Translations under genes and position numbers: made by a program
Shown here: positions 1 to 11,345 of the stretch, one piece after another
Layout: the number at the start of each line of letters is the position of its first letter
How positions within the stretch are numbered: the first letter of the stretch is position 1
NCBI RefSeq assembly: GCF_030463535.1
Contig: NC_132892.1
Coordinates: 29,166,341 to 29,230,340 of the forward strand
Reading direction: 5' to 3'
Length of the DNA stretch: 64,000 nt
Origin: Salminus brasiliensis
Lineage: Eukaryota; Chordata; Actinopteri; Characiformes; Bryconidae
Notes under the pieces: generated by a model
Told to the model about the DNA's origin: nothing
Databases searched by the model: none
What the model saw: only the letters and a program-made list of their open reading frames with translations

Positions 1-198
1 ATGAGCATATATTTTATTGAAGTAAAGTTTAAAATTTCAATAGTATCCAGGAGTGCAGATGTACAGAATGTGCAGTAAAGTGTAAGGGGCAGCTACTGGA
101 AAGGCTGTCAGAGAGCATATCTCTGCCATACTGACAGCTGGAGTAGTGAAATCATGCCAATGCACAAAACAACGTGCTACACAGTGAATGCTGCTGTA

Positions 199-236
199 GG
201 GCGTGGCCTAGTGACAAACCCCACTTTTACTTTCAC
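199..236 (+). promoter_or_regulatory. Unit 1 proximal promoter: GC/CACCC-type box and ISRE-like motif
   Basis: GGGCGTGGCCTA at 199-210 is followed by TTTTACTTTCAC at 225-236, 15 nt before the start codon. The second motif is a weakened TTTCNNTTTC (reverse of GAAANNGAAA), the interferon-response element usual in class I promoters. The same GGGCGTGGCCTA box recurs at 57429-57440 before unit 10. Confidence 0.45.
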
Positions 237-250
237 TATCACAAACCGCC

Positions 251-459
251 ATGAAGATCGCTTGTGTTTTATTTCTCCTCTTCTATCTTCAGCAAGTGAG
301 CACTGGTGAGTAATCTTCATGAGGTCTTTAGACTGTAGACCAGTTTTAAATCTCTTTAGATGCAGGAATCATTCAGGACATTGCATTTAAACTTAGAGAT
401 CTTAGCGTGGCGGAACAGCCTTTAAGCAAGTAAGAGTCATATATACATACATGTTTATT

Positions 460-495
<36 letters not shown>

Positions 496-3400
496 TGTGT
501 GTGTGTATATGTATATAATGATAATATACATGTATGTATATATGACTCTTACTGGCTTAAAGGCTGTTATACATTTACAATATTCTCCAAAATAAAAAAC
601 CTTATAAAAGCCACTCTTATTTGAGTTGACCTCGTGTAAGCTAGCTAAACATTTCACCCCAGGATCTTTACATTTCACTAACTAAAGTGCGATGACTTCT
701 CGTTTGGTCAAGCCTTATCTCTAAGGTATTGATATTCATATTCTCAAATTCAAGAATTTAAAGTATAATTAAAAGTTAGACAGATGAAGAAACATGAAGA
801 AAGTTTTCAATGTCCAGTAAAGTACTTTACATTTTAAAGACTTCTTCCTTCTTCACTGCATCATTAAAAGCACTTTTGCAGGTTAAATGACATTACAGTC
901 AAACACAAACAGTTAAAATGTCCTTCAGTTTTTCAGTTTTTGACACAATGTGAATCTGGCAGTTTGTCTTTTAAAATTTCACGAATAATGGACCAATAGA
1001 AATGCCCCAAAATGACTTTGGAATAATCTGTTTACAATGGCCTCCACTGAAAGTTAAGAAGGTTTTTTTTCTTCTAGCTAAACATTTCACCCCAGGCTCT
1101 TGACGTTTCACTAACTAAAGTGAGTTCTCATTCGGTCAAGCCTTATCTCTAAGGTATTGATATTCATATTCTCAAATTCAAGAATTTGAAGTATAATTAA
1201 AAGTTAGACAGATGAAGAAACATGGAGAAAGTTTTCAATGTCTAGTAAAGTACTTTAAATATTAAAGATTTCTTCTTCTCATAAGCTGAATAAGCAGAAC
1301 AAGACCTTAAATCAAATACTGGTTTAAATACAGAAAGGGTTTCTTCTCCACTGTTTCAACAAACATGAATAAAAATAAATGTACAAATAATGAAGACTGA
1401 CTTTATATATCATGTAAAAAGAAAAAATAGATTCTATGTCTTAAAAAGGATCATGGCATTATCTATCTATCTTATGGAAAACACATATGGTAATTTATAG
1501 ATTTTGTATACAGATTGAAAAAGCTTTGTTTAAATATTTTCATGGTTTCATCTCAGTTTTCTCTTTTCTACATTTACAGATCTTCAGTATGACAACTGTA
1601 TTCACTGGACTTCCTCTAAAGGATTCAGCCTGCCCGAATTTACAGAAAGGATAGTGGTGAATGACGTCACCATCTTCTACCATGACAGCAGTACAAAGTC
1701 CAAAATGCCCTGTCCTGACTGGATCAACACCACTGCAGGAAGAGAGGAGTGGAGTATTATACATGAATGGTCAGATCACAACAGATATATTTTCAACCTT
1801 GGGTTTCAGTCGGCTAGTACACAGTTCAACCTGACAGGTAATCTGCTTTTCTGCTGTTCAGTTTTGTGAACAAACAGTATAGAACGAGTGCAAACCTCTC
1901 CTGACTCTCCTAACTTTCACCCTTCATGGTCTTGCCCTGCTTACCTCTTTACTGTCCTTCTTCCTCCCTCAGATCCTCTGGTACTTCTTGCAGTCCCATG
2001 CACAACAGCTGGCCCTGTTTTCCATAGCTGCCTTTCCCAGCCAACTTAGTCATTTCTGACTACCAGTATTAGATGTTTTCTACTTAAACAATCTACACAG
2101 TAACTGAATAAATGGACAGAGGTTTTTATCATATTCTTAGAGCAAACAAACTTCAAGATCAACAATGTTCACTATTAAACTCTGGGTCTTACAGTGTTAA
2201 TGAGTAAATATTTGTTGTTTCTCTGATTCAGGTTCACTGTCTGACCAGAACATTTACCAAGCATCTGGATGCTGCTCTCTGTATCCAGATGGGACTTACA
2301 GGGCTTTGGTGACCCATGCATTCAATGGAAAGGACTTCTTAAGTGTTGACATTGAAAGGAAGACATTTGTAGCTGCAGTTCCTCAGGCTGTCATGTACAA
2401 GACTCTGAGGGAGAGAGATTCAGTCACTATAGAAGAGATAGTAGCATATTACAGGACAAGATGTCTGGATCGACTGAATATATTAAAGCAAGCTCCAGGA
2501 GTCCACATCAGAAAAGGTCAGATATCTTCTTCACTGCATCCTTAAATGACATTACAGTCACACACAAAAGGCAAAAATGTCCTTGCATTTTCCACTTTTT
2601 GACACAATGTGAATCTGGCAGTTTGTCTTTTAAATTTTCTTGATGAATAGGCCAATAGAAATGATTGGAATACAATCTGTTTACACTGACTTCTACTGAA
2701 AGTTAAGAAGTTATTTTCCATATCCTGTAAAGTTACAGTTTTGGAGATATGAGTGTTTTGTACGGCAGCGATGATGAAGAGCAATTCATCTCTGTGAAAT
2801 TCAAAAGCATAAATATTTGCACAAGTGTTAATGTTACATTGTTTGATAAACATGTTACAGAACATCAGATTTTACTCTAGAACCAATATTCTGTTCTTTA
2901 CACTGCAAACATGTATTTCTAATATCTAGAACAGATATTATTGATCTTCTTGGTTATTTAGGTGTCAGATTTTTCCTCTTGTTGCTTTTCCAGTTCCAGA
3001 AGTCAGGATCTTTGAGAAGCAGAAGGCCGACTCCATTACAGTCACATGTCATGTGACTGGGTTTTACCCCCGGGTGGTTCAGGTGGTTTGGCTCGGTCCA
3101 GATCTTCAGCCTGTGGATGAAGGGGTCACTGATGTTCTGCCGAATGAGGACGGCACATACCAGACCAGAAAGAGTGTGATAGTTCCAGAGGAGGATGTAG
3201 GAGAACACACCTACAGCTGTGTAGTGCTGCATAGCAGCGTACCGGACAACATCACCAGAGTCTGGGGTATGAGGACTTCTGCACATCATTAAATGTTTTA
3301 GTTAATGAATTCTTAATCTATCAGTACTGAACACTTCTTCTCCTGAACTTCCTGAAACTGATTGTCCTGTTAAAGGACATTTCAGCCTAAAACTAGCATT

Positions 3401-3865
3401 AAATATGTGATCTGTCCCTCATTCAGTTCATCACTACAGAGGTTTTCAGGCTACAGACTTTTTGTACAGCAGTGAAACTTGTGTAAAACTCAGTGAAAAC
3501 AGACCTGCTTTCTTGTGCAGGTGGAGAGAAAGCTGGTGGAATGGCTGTCTGGATATCTCTTGTCTGTATTTGCTTGTTGGCTGCTGGAATTGGGCTTGTA
3601 GTGTGGTGGTGCTGCAGAACTCGAGGTAAGCAACTCTACTACTGTAAAACAAAGAGGAACTACAGAGGATTCTTCAACCATACTTTAAAATAAGCACTGC
3701 TGGTTGGCTGTATTTGAGTAGAACCTTGTGAAGAACCTTTTAAAGGATTAAAGAACATTCAAATAATCCAAAGAGCACAATTTCAGTTTTTGATAATTCA
3801 CCATGTGTTTAAAATAGTTTCACAGCTAACAGTCATTATTGTCTTTTATAGATGCTGTGATCTGA
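251..3865 (+). CDS. MHC class I-like heavy chain, unit 1 (type A transmembrane exon)
   Basis: Coding exons by splice consensus and reading frame: 251-305 (signal), 1580-1837 (alpha1), 2232-2516 (alpha2), 2994-3266 (alpha3), 3521-3625 (transmembrane), 3852-3865 (tail, stop TGA). All introns are phase 1. The sum is 990 nt, 329 residues. Seen: a hydrophobic leader starting MKIACVLFLL; alpha1 with PCPDW and a C-terminal FNLTG glycosylation site as in class I; alpha2 with GCC and RCL cysteines matching the C101/C164 pair; alpha3 with TCHVTGFYP and YSCVVLH, the C1-set immunoglobulin signature; a transmembrane run WISLVCICLLAAGIGLVVWW; tail CCRTRDAVI. By family knowledge it would sit at the cell surface, probably with beta2-microglobulin. 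Classical peptide-end anchors are mostly absent, so a non-classical role is inferred. Intron 1 carries a hairpin repeat and a misplaced piece of intron 3. Family call sure; lineage uncertain. Confidence 0.88.
414..568. repeat. 40-nt inverted repeat enclosing a GT microsatellite
   Basis: Arms at 414-453 and 529-568 are reverse complements over 40 nt with one mismatch that I can find. Between them is mostly (GT)n. The arms share ATATATACATACATG and AAGAGTCAT. It lies in intron 1 of unit 1 and looks like a small hairpin or MITE remnant whose centre grew into a microsatellite. Confidence 0.8.
640..1275 (+). repeat. Direct repeat flanking a displaced intron 3 piece in unit 1 intron 1
   Basis: Sequence at about 640-845 is repeated at about 1075-1275 (shared CACTAACTAAAGTG and TCAAGCCTTATCTCTAAGG). 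The stretch between, about 845-1065, matches intron 3 of the same gene (about 2527-2705) rather than intron 1. Confidence 0.75.
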
Positions 3866-3999
3866 ACATTGGGATAAATAACAGTCCATGGAGTCGAGGG
3901 TTCTGTTGCTTTAAATTACTTACACGCTTTTTATGGTCACAATATGTTTTGAGGATTGTCCGCTTAGCTGCGGCCTGCCCAGTCACATCATGGATATCC

Positions 4000-4400
4000 A
4001 AGGAAAAAGTAAAAGCAACACCTTTGTTAAATTCATGCTGATTCAAGCAAATTCATGCAACTGCGTCTGTTTGGATTGTCCACAATGACCAAAGCTATGT
4101 TTGGAGGAGTAAATGTGAAGCAATGAAGCCCAAGGACACTGTATTAGCTGTTAAGCATGGTGGTGGTAGTTCACTGCACAAAGTGGATGGATAAAGTAGG
4201 TTGATTTAAGCTGTTGAAATGGACATCCCAAAGTCCTGACCTTAATCCTATTGAAATTATATGGTCATGTCTGTGTCAGGACACCAAATGTAACTGACCT
4301 CCACCAATTCTGCTAAGTAGGGTGGTCAAATATCAAAACATTCAGAAGAAAAAGCTGATGGTTACCAAAAGTATCCGGTCAGTTTTTTTCACTTGATTGA
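4000..4400 (+). mobile_element. Tc1/mariner-like remnant downstream of unit 1
   Basis: Fragments read like Tc1 transposase pieces: a KHGGG-like stretch near 4155 and DLNPIE near 4239, both on the plus strand with broken frames. The 3' part (near 4358-4385, GATGGTTACCAAAAG) is also seen near 10347, so a deleted copy lies before unit 3. Confidence 0.6.
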
Positions 4401-5461
4401 TTTATGCTGATTAGCTGCTTATGGTTTTCCAACTTTTTCACAGGCACACTCAATAATGTATTGTAATGACCCCTCTTTTTTAGTAGTTAGTATAAGATTG
4501 TATATATTTCCCCTTTAACTACCCATAGAGGGTTCTTAGCCACTGGATCAATATGCTGCCCTACCTTTATTTCCTGGTCTGGACTGTATGAGCCTGATTT
4601 CCACACCAGCATACACAGTAATCACTCATTTGAATCATATACCATCTTTATTGACAATAATTCAATAAATCAAGTAAAAGGGGGCAGTTTCATTCACTCA
4701 TCGTCGTAGCTCCGGACCTTATCTCACTACAACACGTGGAATATTCTACTCCTACAACCACGTTAAATTATCCTGAGCGATAGAAGACTTCATTTATTAT
4801 TCTCTAGTATTTAAAAATACGCCCCCCTTCACACTCCAACATCTCCCCACACACACCAACAAAATATAAAAATGTCCAAACTTTCCTCGCCTGGTGGCCG
4901 TCAAGACTCCACCGTGAAGTCTCAAGTCCACACTGTTAAAGACGTCCATCATTTCCATACTGTAAAATGCAGAACTGTGCAGAAATTGTAGCTGTATTTT
5001 TTACTTGTTTTTAAGTTTTCTGTAAAATATTGTTTTGCATCATTTTTTTATTTGATTTAAATCAAACCAGTGAAACTGAACCATTTAAAGACTGAACTGA
5101 TGAACCACTTTTACACTGCATTTCTAATCAAACCAACCAGGATTTCCTAATTTCTTGTGTTCTTGTTTTTCTACTGCACAGGGGAAGTCTTTTAAACACT
5201 GTGCCTAGCTGTCTAAACCTCTGCACTGTGCTGTATGGTCACAGGCATTGTGTATAGTAGGGCTGTGTGACAGCTGTAGTAATTCCCTGTGGTTCGTGGC
5301 ATGGGTGGTTTCTCACAGTCATCAATGTCTGTGCCATCAGTGCCATCAGACTCGGCTTTTCCACCTGACTATTGTTCATGAGTGTGTTCTGTTGTGTGTG
5401 ATTTATTACTGCCAACTACTGATGAGTAAATGTATTGTTTTTTTCTTTTTGAACAAAGATT

Positions 5462-5838
5462 ATATATGAACACAAGTATTTGGACACCTCCTCGTTCATT
5501 GTTTCCTGTGAAATCAAGGGTATTATAAAAAAATCTATTCTGCTTTTGTTGGAGTAACTACAAACTCTACTTTCCAGAGAATAAGGCTTTCTCGTAGACC
5601 ATGGAGGAGAATTGCTGTGAGGATTTGCAATCATCCCTAACTCCCCAACATATCCCAAATTGGATAGAGCACCATTATTCCAGAGAACACAGTTCCACTG
5701 CTCCTCAGCTCAAAGCTGGGGGCTTTATTCCCCTCTAGCCCATGCCTGGCATTAGCCATTGTGCCAATATGATCATATTTATGCTACAGAGAGTCCTATT
5801 CTATTGGCAGTACTTCTCCACAAGGGCTAGACAAGATT
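5462..5838 (+). mobile_element. MITE of the CACTATATGGAC family (decayed)
   Basis: It shares with other copies the segments ATTTGGACACCTCCT, TGCTTTTGTTGGAGTAACT, CCTCTAGCCCATGCCTGGCA and GAGAGTCCTATTCTATTGGC. Ends are worn and the right terminus is missing. Confidence 0.65.
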
Positions 5839-6032
5839 ACTTTTTTTAGTTTAGTTTGCTTGATTAATTGATGTTGACCAGATGCTTTTGGTTTTGATTT
5901 GGTCCAGATTGAGCAGCTCCTCGTGCTATCCTGGTGACTCTCCGATGGGTCATCTGACATACTGACAGCTGACTAGTTAAATCATCTGATGAACAAAATA
6001 AGCTTTAGGAAGTGTTCTACTGACAAACACAG

Positions 6033-6045
6033 CTTTTACTTTCAG
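6033..6045 (+). promoter_or_regulatory. Unit 2 ISRE-like motif
   Basis: CTTTTACTTTCAG lies about 35 nt before the start codon. It is one base off TTTCNNTTTC, at the place where other units have the motif. Confidence 0.35.
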
Positions 6046-6078
6046 TCTTCAGACTGAAAGACACGGACACCACCAGCC

Positions 6079-9000
6079 ATGAAGAACTGTGTTGTTTTAC
6101 TCCTCTTCTATCTTCAGCAAGTGAGGACTGGTGAGTAATCTTCATTAGGTCTTTTGAAGACCTGTTTCAAATCTCTTTAGATTCAGGAATCATTCAGGAT
6201 TGTTCAGTATGATTACAGTTGGTAATGAATTGGTCAGTTAAAGGTTTGCAGTTTATTGACTTCCATGACCTTACTTCCCTTTTTTGTTCACTACAGGCCC
6301 TAAGCATAGCATTTACAATATTCAACAGCTTTCCTGGAGGCTGTTCTCCAAAGAGGCAAATTAAAGCCATTCTTATTTGAGTTGGCCTCACTTAACCCAA
6401 ACATTTCACCCTAGACTTTTTGTTTTACTAAAAAAAAGTTTGAGGTTCTGTTTGGTGAAGCCTTATCATTAAGGTATAGATATTTATAATATTTTAAAAG
6501 GTATCTGCTCCTAGAATTTGAAGTATAACTTAAAGTTAGACAGATATAGAGAAAGATTTTAGTGTCCAGTAAAGTACTTTATGTGTACTTTTTTAAAGTA
6601 ACGATTTAAACAAACATGAATAAAAATACATTTATAAATAATAAAGACTGACTTTACTTATTATGAAAAATAGATTCTATGTCTTAAAAAGGAAAATTAC
6701 ATTATATATATATATCCAAGGGAAAATACACACATATGGATATATGGAATTTGTCCAGTGATTGAAAAAGCTCTTTATAAAAGAAACAAGGGACATTTTT
6801 AAATATTGTTATGTTTTCATTTCAGTCTTTACTTTATTTAATGAACCAATGAAAGAAAGTTATATATTCAGATTTCTACTGAATTCAACATTTACAGATC
6901 TTCAGTATGACAGCTGTGGTTACTGGACATACTCCAAAGGATTTGGGCTGCCTGAATTTACAGAAAGGAGGGTTGTGAATGATGTCACTGTCTACTACTA
7001 TGACAGCAGTTTAAGGTCCAAAATGCCCTGTCCTGACTGGATCAACACCACTGCAGGAAGAGAGGAGTGGAGTAGCATTCATCACTGGACAGACCACAAC
7101 ACATATGTTAGTGCCCTTGGGTTTCAGTCGGCTACTCAACAGTTCAACCTGACAGGTAAGCTGCTTTTTTTATGATTATAAAACCACAACACCTGATTAC
7201 TAGCGTTTCTGACCACATTTCACTACCAGCATTGAAGGTTTCCTTCTTAACTGAATAAATGGCCTGAGATTCTGTTTAATTCCAACTTTAGAAAACGCAA
7301 AGTATATACTTAATAATAAATCATGCACCAATACTAGTAAAGCTCCTCCTTTAAATACACAGTATGTATGGACTTGACTACATATAATGTTGAGTTGAAT
7401 TACCCATAACCCAGACTGTTCACTTTTAAACTTTGTGTCTTAAACTGTTTGTAAATGAGACCGAGACTTCACTTATTCTTTCTCTGATTCAGGTTTACTG
7501 TCTGACCAGAACATATACCAGGCTTTTGGATGCTGCTCTCTGGATTCAAATGGGACTTACAGGGCATTTGTGACCCACTCATTCAATGGAAAGGACTTCT
7601 TAAGTTTTGACATTAACAGCAAGACATTTGTAGCTGCAGTTCCTCAGGCTGTCCTGTACAGGAATCTGAGGAAGAAAGATTCAGTCACTATAGAAGAGCT
7701 AACAGTATACTACAAGAAAACCTGTCTGGAACGACTGAATATATTTAAGCAAGCACCAGGACTCCTCATCAGCAAAGGTCAGATATCTTCTTGACTTCTT
7801 CCTTCTTCACTGCATCATTTAAAGCTCTGTCCTTTGCAGCTTAAATGACATTAAAGTCAAACACAAACAGTTAAAATGTCATTGCGTTTTCCACTTTTGA
7901 CACTATGTGAATCTGGCAGTTGAATGGGCCAATTTAAATGCTCCAAAATGACTAGGAATACAGTCCGTTTACATTGACTTCCACTGAAAAAGTTTTTTTC
8001 TTTCTCTTGTAAAGTTCTGGAGATATGAGTATTTTGTGATGAAGAGCTATTCATCTCTCAGATGTAGAACCACAGTTGTAGTTCTGACAATACAAACATA
8101 GAACCTAAATGTCTACAATGCCTCATGGATCCTTCTTGGTTATTTTGGGGTCTAATTTGCCTCTAATCTGTTTTCCAGTTCCGGAAGTCAGGATCATTGA
8201 GCAGCAGAAGGCCGGCTCCATTACAGTCACATGTCATGTGACAGGGTTTTACCCCCGAGTGGTTCAGGTGGTTTGGCTCGGTCCAGATCTTCAGCCTGTG
8301 GATGAAGGGGTCACTGATGTGCTGCCGAATGAGGACGGCACGTACCAGACCAGAAAGAGTGTGATAGTTCCAGAGGAGGATGTAGGAGAACACACCTACA
8401 GCTGTGTAGTGCTGCATAGCAGCGTACCGGACAACATCACCAGAGTCTGGGGTATGAGGACTTCTGCACATCATTAAATGTTTTAGTTAATGAATTCTTA
8501 ATCTATCAGTACTGAACACTTCTTCTCCTGAACTTCCTGAAACTGATTGTCCTGTTAAAGGACATTTCAGCCTAAAACTAGCATTAAATATGTGATCTGT
8601 CCCTCATTCAGTTCATCACTACAGAGGTTTTCAGACTACAGACTTTTTGTACAGCAGTGAAACTTGTGTAAAACTCAGTGAGAACAGACCTGCTTTCTAC
8701 TGCAGGTGGAGAGAAAGCTGGTGGAATGGCTGTCTGGATATCTCTTGTCTGTATTTGCTTGTTGGCTGCTGGAATTGGGCTTGTAGTGTGGTGGTGCTGC
8801 AGAACTCGAGGTAAGCAACTCTACTACTGTACAACAAAGAGGAGCTACAGAGGATTCTTCAACCATACTTTAAAATAAGCACTGCTGGTTGATCTGTTGA
8901 TCCTTTAAATTATATAGAGGTTCTTTAAAATTTAAACTCACACAAAAGTACTCTAAATAACCATCTATGGCAAACACCATATATGCATTTAAATTATGCC

Positions 9001-9623
9001 ATTAATTGTATATTTACACATGTGCTGCCGTGGTGGCGCAATTGTAGCGCGTTTGCTCGGCAACAAGGCAGCGCTGGTTCGAGTCCCGCTGTTAAGAGTC
9101 CTTGTTTCTTAAGTTACTTTAAGGGCAGTAGTGGCTTAGTGGTTAGAGCACCCAGTTATTGATAACAGGGTTGTGGGTTCGATTCCCAGGCTTGGCATAT
9201 ATCTAGGATCAACAGTATGTCAAAGTAAAACAGTTGTATTTTTCTGCATCTTTAATGAGCTGGGTTATTCTGCAATAGCTCAAATTTTATAAACAAAATA
9301 AATCAAACAAAATTCATTTTGTATTAAATTCATCTAATTACACAATATTTCAAAATTGTGCTGCAAAGAGGTTGTTTTTTTTTAAGTTCGCCTCAGCAGA
9401 CTTTAAATCACATGTTAAATACTGGGTTTAAGTACTTACAGAATGGCTAAACATCTCTAAGCATGACGTTTTACTTTAAACTGCATGAAATCAGACACTT
9501 ACAGAAAAATGTACTTATGAATTATAAAATTCAGTAAAAGTAAAGTAAAGTGTTTAAAATGTGTTTAAAATGGTTTCACAGCTAACAGTTATTTTTGTGT
9601 CTCCTATAGATGCTGTGATCTGA
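6079..9623 (+). CDS. MHC class I-like heavy chain, unit 2 (type A)
   Basis: Exons 6079-6130, 6898-7155, 7493-7777, 8179-8451, 8706-8810 and 9610-9623; 987 nt, 328 residues, uninterrupted. The leader is one codon shorter than in unit 1 (MKNCVVLLLFYL). Alpha1 keeps the INTT and FNLTG glycosylation sites. Alpha2 has the GCC motif followed by SLDSNGTYRA, which adds an NGT site. Alpha3, intron 4 and the transmembrane exon are almost the same as in units 1, 6, 7 and 8, suggesting recent conversion. The tail is DAVI then TGA. Intron 5 is about 800 nt and holds two tRNA-like repeat heads. Unlike the later units, its intron 1 has no copy of the CACTATATGGAC MITE. Class I membership is clear; peptide presentation is doubtful because the class I anchor residues at the ends of the groove are not conserved. 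Confidence 0.88.
9024..9200 (+). repeat. Two tRNA-like SINE heads in intron 5 of unit 2
   Basis: The first (about 9024-9100) has GTGGCGCAATTGTAGCGCG and GGTTCGAGTCCC, like pol III A and B boxes. The second (about 9123-9200) has GTGGCTTAGTGGTTAGAGCA and GGTTCGATTCCC, the head of the SINE family found elsewhere in the window. Neither folds into an obvious complete tRNA with matching ends. Confidence 0.6.
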
Positions 9624-10259
9624 ACATTGCGATAAATAACAGTCCATGGAGTCGAGTGTTCTGTTGCTTTAAATTATTTACATGCTTTTTATGGTCACAA
9701 TATTATTTGTGGATTGTCAGAAGTTTTTAGTTATTTATAACTACTTGCACTGTTTGAACTAGCAGAGGTGTCTCATTTACACAGTAACTATTATAGTTTT
9801 TAACAAAAGAGGACACTGGGGACACACCGGCGTCCGTTGGGATAGGTTTGGATGTTGTGGCTGGGGGGCTTCAGCCAGGCCTAAGTTGTAGGACCATGGC
9901 AGTGTTGTAGATGTTAATTATCTCTAAAATCATACAGCTATAATAATGAACATTAATACATAAACATTTACTGATTTACCAAGAAAAAATTTATAAAAGC
10001 CTATATTTCTAAATGTTCTCCTTTCATTTCAACTTATGAATCTTAAAATGAAAGCAAAAGAATAAATAATAGATTTTACCTTCATTGTAAAATCTCTGTC
10101 TCACCTTGTACATCAACAATTTGTACATGTTTATATTTTCATGCCCATGTAAAAAAATAATAATAATAAATACATAAATCAAATTAAAAAGTCACAAAGT
10201 CAAACTGTTTTGTGTTTATTTACATTTGTGTTTAGGCAACACTTTCTACAATGAGTTCA
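9624..10259. other. 3' region of unit 2, no gene seen
   Basis: The start matches the sequence after the unit 1 stop codon (ATAAATAACAGTCCATGGAG). The remainder is A/T-rich with no recognisable exon or repeat. A short tail of the Tc1 relic from 4000-4400 follows near 10290-10375. Confidence 0.5.
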
Positions 10260-11345
10260 GAGTTATCCCCTATCAGTTTAACTAAGGTCTGGCTGGTCAC
10301 ATCGTGGATGGCCATAAATAAATAGTATTCCGACAGAAGCTTGTTGATGGCTACCAAAAGCATGTGGTCAGGTATTGCCCTGTTTACTTTACTGAGCTAC
10401 TTTATCTTTACTGCCCTTCCCGCTCCCACCGATCCTCTGTTACATTGTCCTCCTTGCAGTCCCACACATAGCACTCTTGTCAGCTGGCGGCTGGTCCTAT
10501 GGTGCTGCAGCATGCTAATCTTCTCTCAATCTCTTTCCTGCACATTTTCCTTCCTTTTTCAAGTCCTATTGTGTTGGGTTTTTGGGTCTCTTCCAAGTAT
10601 ACTTTTGTAAAGTGTATCTGGGTTTCTAAAAAGCTTTACATAAATGTATTATTATTGCTGTTATGTACAAGCTATTTAAGTTTTTTCACAGCTGCCTATT
10701 CCAGTCAACTTGGGCATTTCTGACAACTAGCTGTAAACAGCTTCCTTCATACAGTAACATTCACAGTATCTGAATAAAAAATTTAGATTTTTGATTGTCC
10801 TGATATACATTTTATTCCACTTTTTAAACTAGAAAGAAATGTTTCTGTTGCATTTCCTCTAAACAGCTGGTAATAAAAAGTTAATACAAGTGAATTAATT
10901 AAAACACTGCATCACATTTACTCATAAATAAATCCTGCATCAACACTAGTATAGCTCCTTCTTCAATTAAAACACAGTTAATGTGGATTTAACTACCGAT
11001 AGTGTTGAACCAAATCACCTATCTGTAATTGTAACACTCTTCTCTGATTCAGGTTCACTGTCTGACCAGAACATTTACCAAGGATCTGCTTGCTGCTCTC
11101 TGTATCCAAATGGGACCTACGGGGCATTTTTGACCCACTCATTCAATGGCAAGGACTTCATAGGTTTTGACATTAACAGCAAGACATTTGTAGCTGCAGT
11201 TCCTCAGGCTGTCCTGTACAAGCATCTGAGAGAGAAAGATTCAGTTATGATAGTAGCATATTACAAGAAAACATGTCTGGATAGACTGAATATGTTTAAG
11301 CAAGCTCCAGGAGTCCTCCTCAGAAAAGGTCAGATTTCTTCTTGA
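10260..11345 (+). pseudogene. MHC class I-like fragment, unit 3 (orphan alpha2 exon)
   Basis: An alpha2 exon at 11053-11328 has a good acceptor (ctgattcag) and donor (AAAAG|gtcag), is open throughout, and starts GSLSDQNIYQGSACCSLYPN. It is 276 nt, three codons shorter than its paralogues, with the loss falling between REKDSV and AYYKKTC. About 800 nt upstream match intron 2 of other units (compare 1900-2230), so the block is intron 2 plus exon 3 plus the start of intron 3. I find no signal, alpha1, alpha3 or transmembrane exon between 9624 and 13668. It is most likely a relic left by deletion between units 2 and 4. Its frame is intact, so the loss may be recent, or the exon could be skipped into a neighbouring transcript. 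Confidence 0.8.

Larger units (their letters stand above)
3866..6078. other. Intergenic DNA between units 1 and 2
   Basis: It holds the probable 3' untranslated part of unit 1 (3866-3990), the Tc1 relic at 4000-4400, and a MITE relic at about 5462-5838. The stretch 4410-5240 contains short A/T-rich and C-rich sequence, including an AATAAA-bearing segment near 4670, that I cannot assign. No further gene is visible. Confidence 0.6.

Noticed and set aside
373-678. Minus-strand open frame rich in Thr-His repeats
   Set aside because: It comes from translating the GT microsatellite.
2954-3289. Antisense open frame of 80-145 residues over the alpha3 exon, present in nearly every unit
   Set aside because: It is the mirror of a conserved coding exon and is shared only because alpha3 is conserved; it has no domain, splice or promoter support.
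9024-9200. Functional tRNA genes
   Set aside because: A and B boxes are present, but the acceptor arms do not pair convincingly and the second copy is the head of a dispersed SINE.
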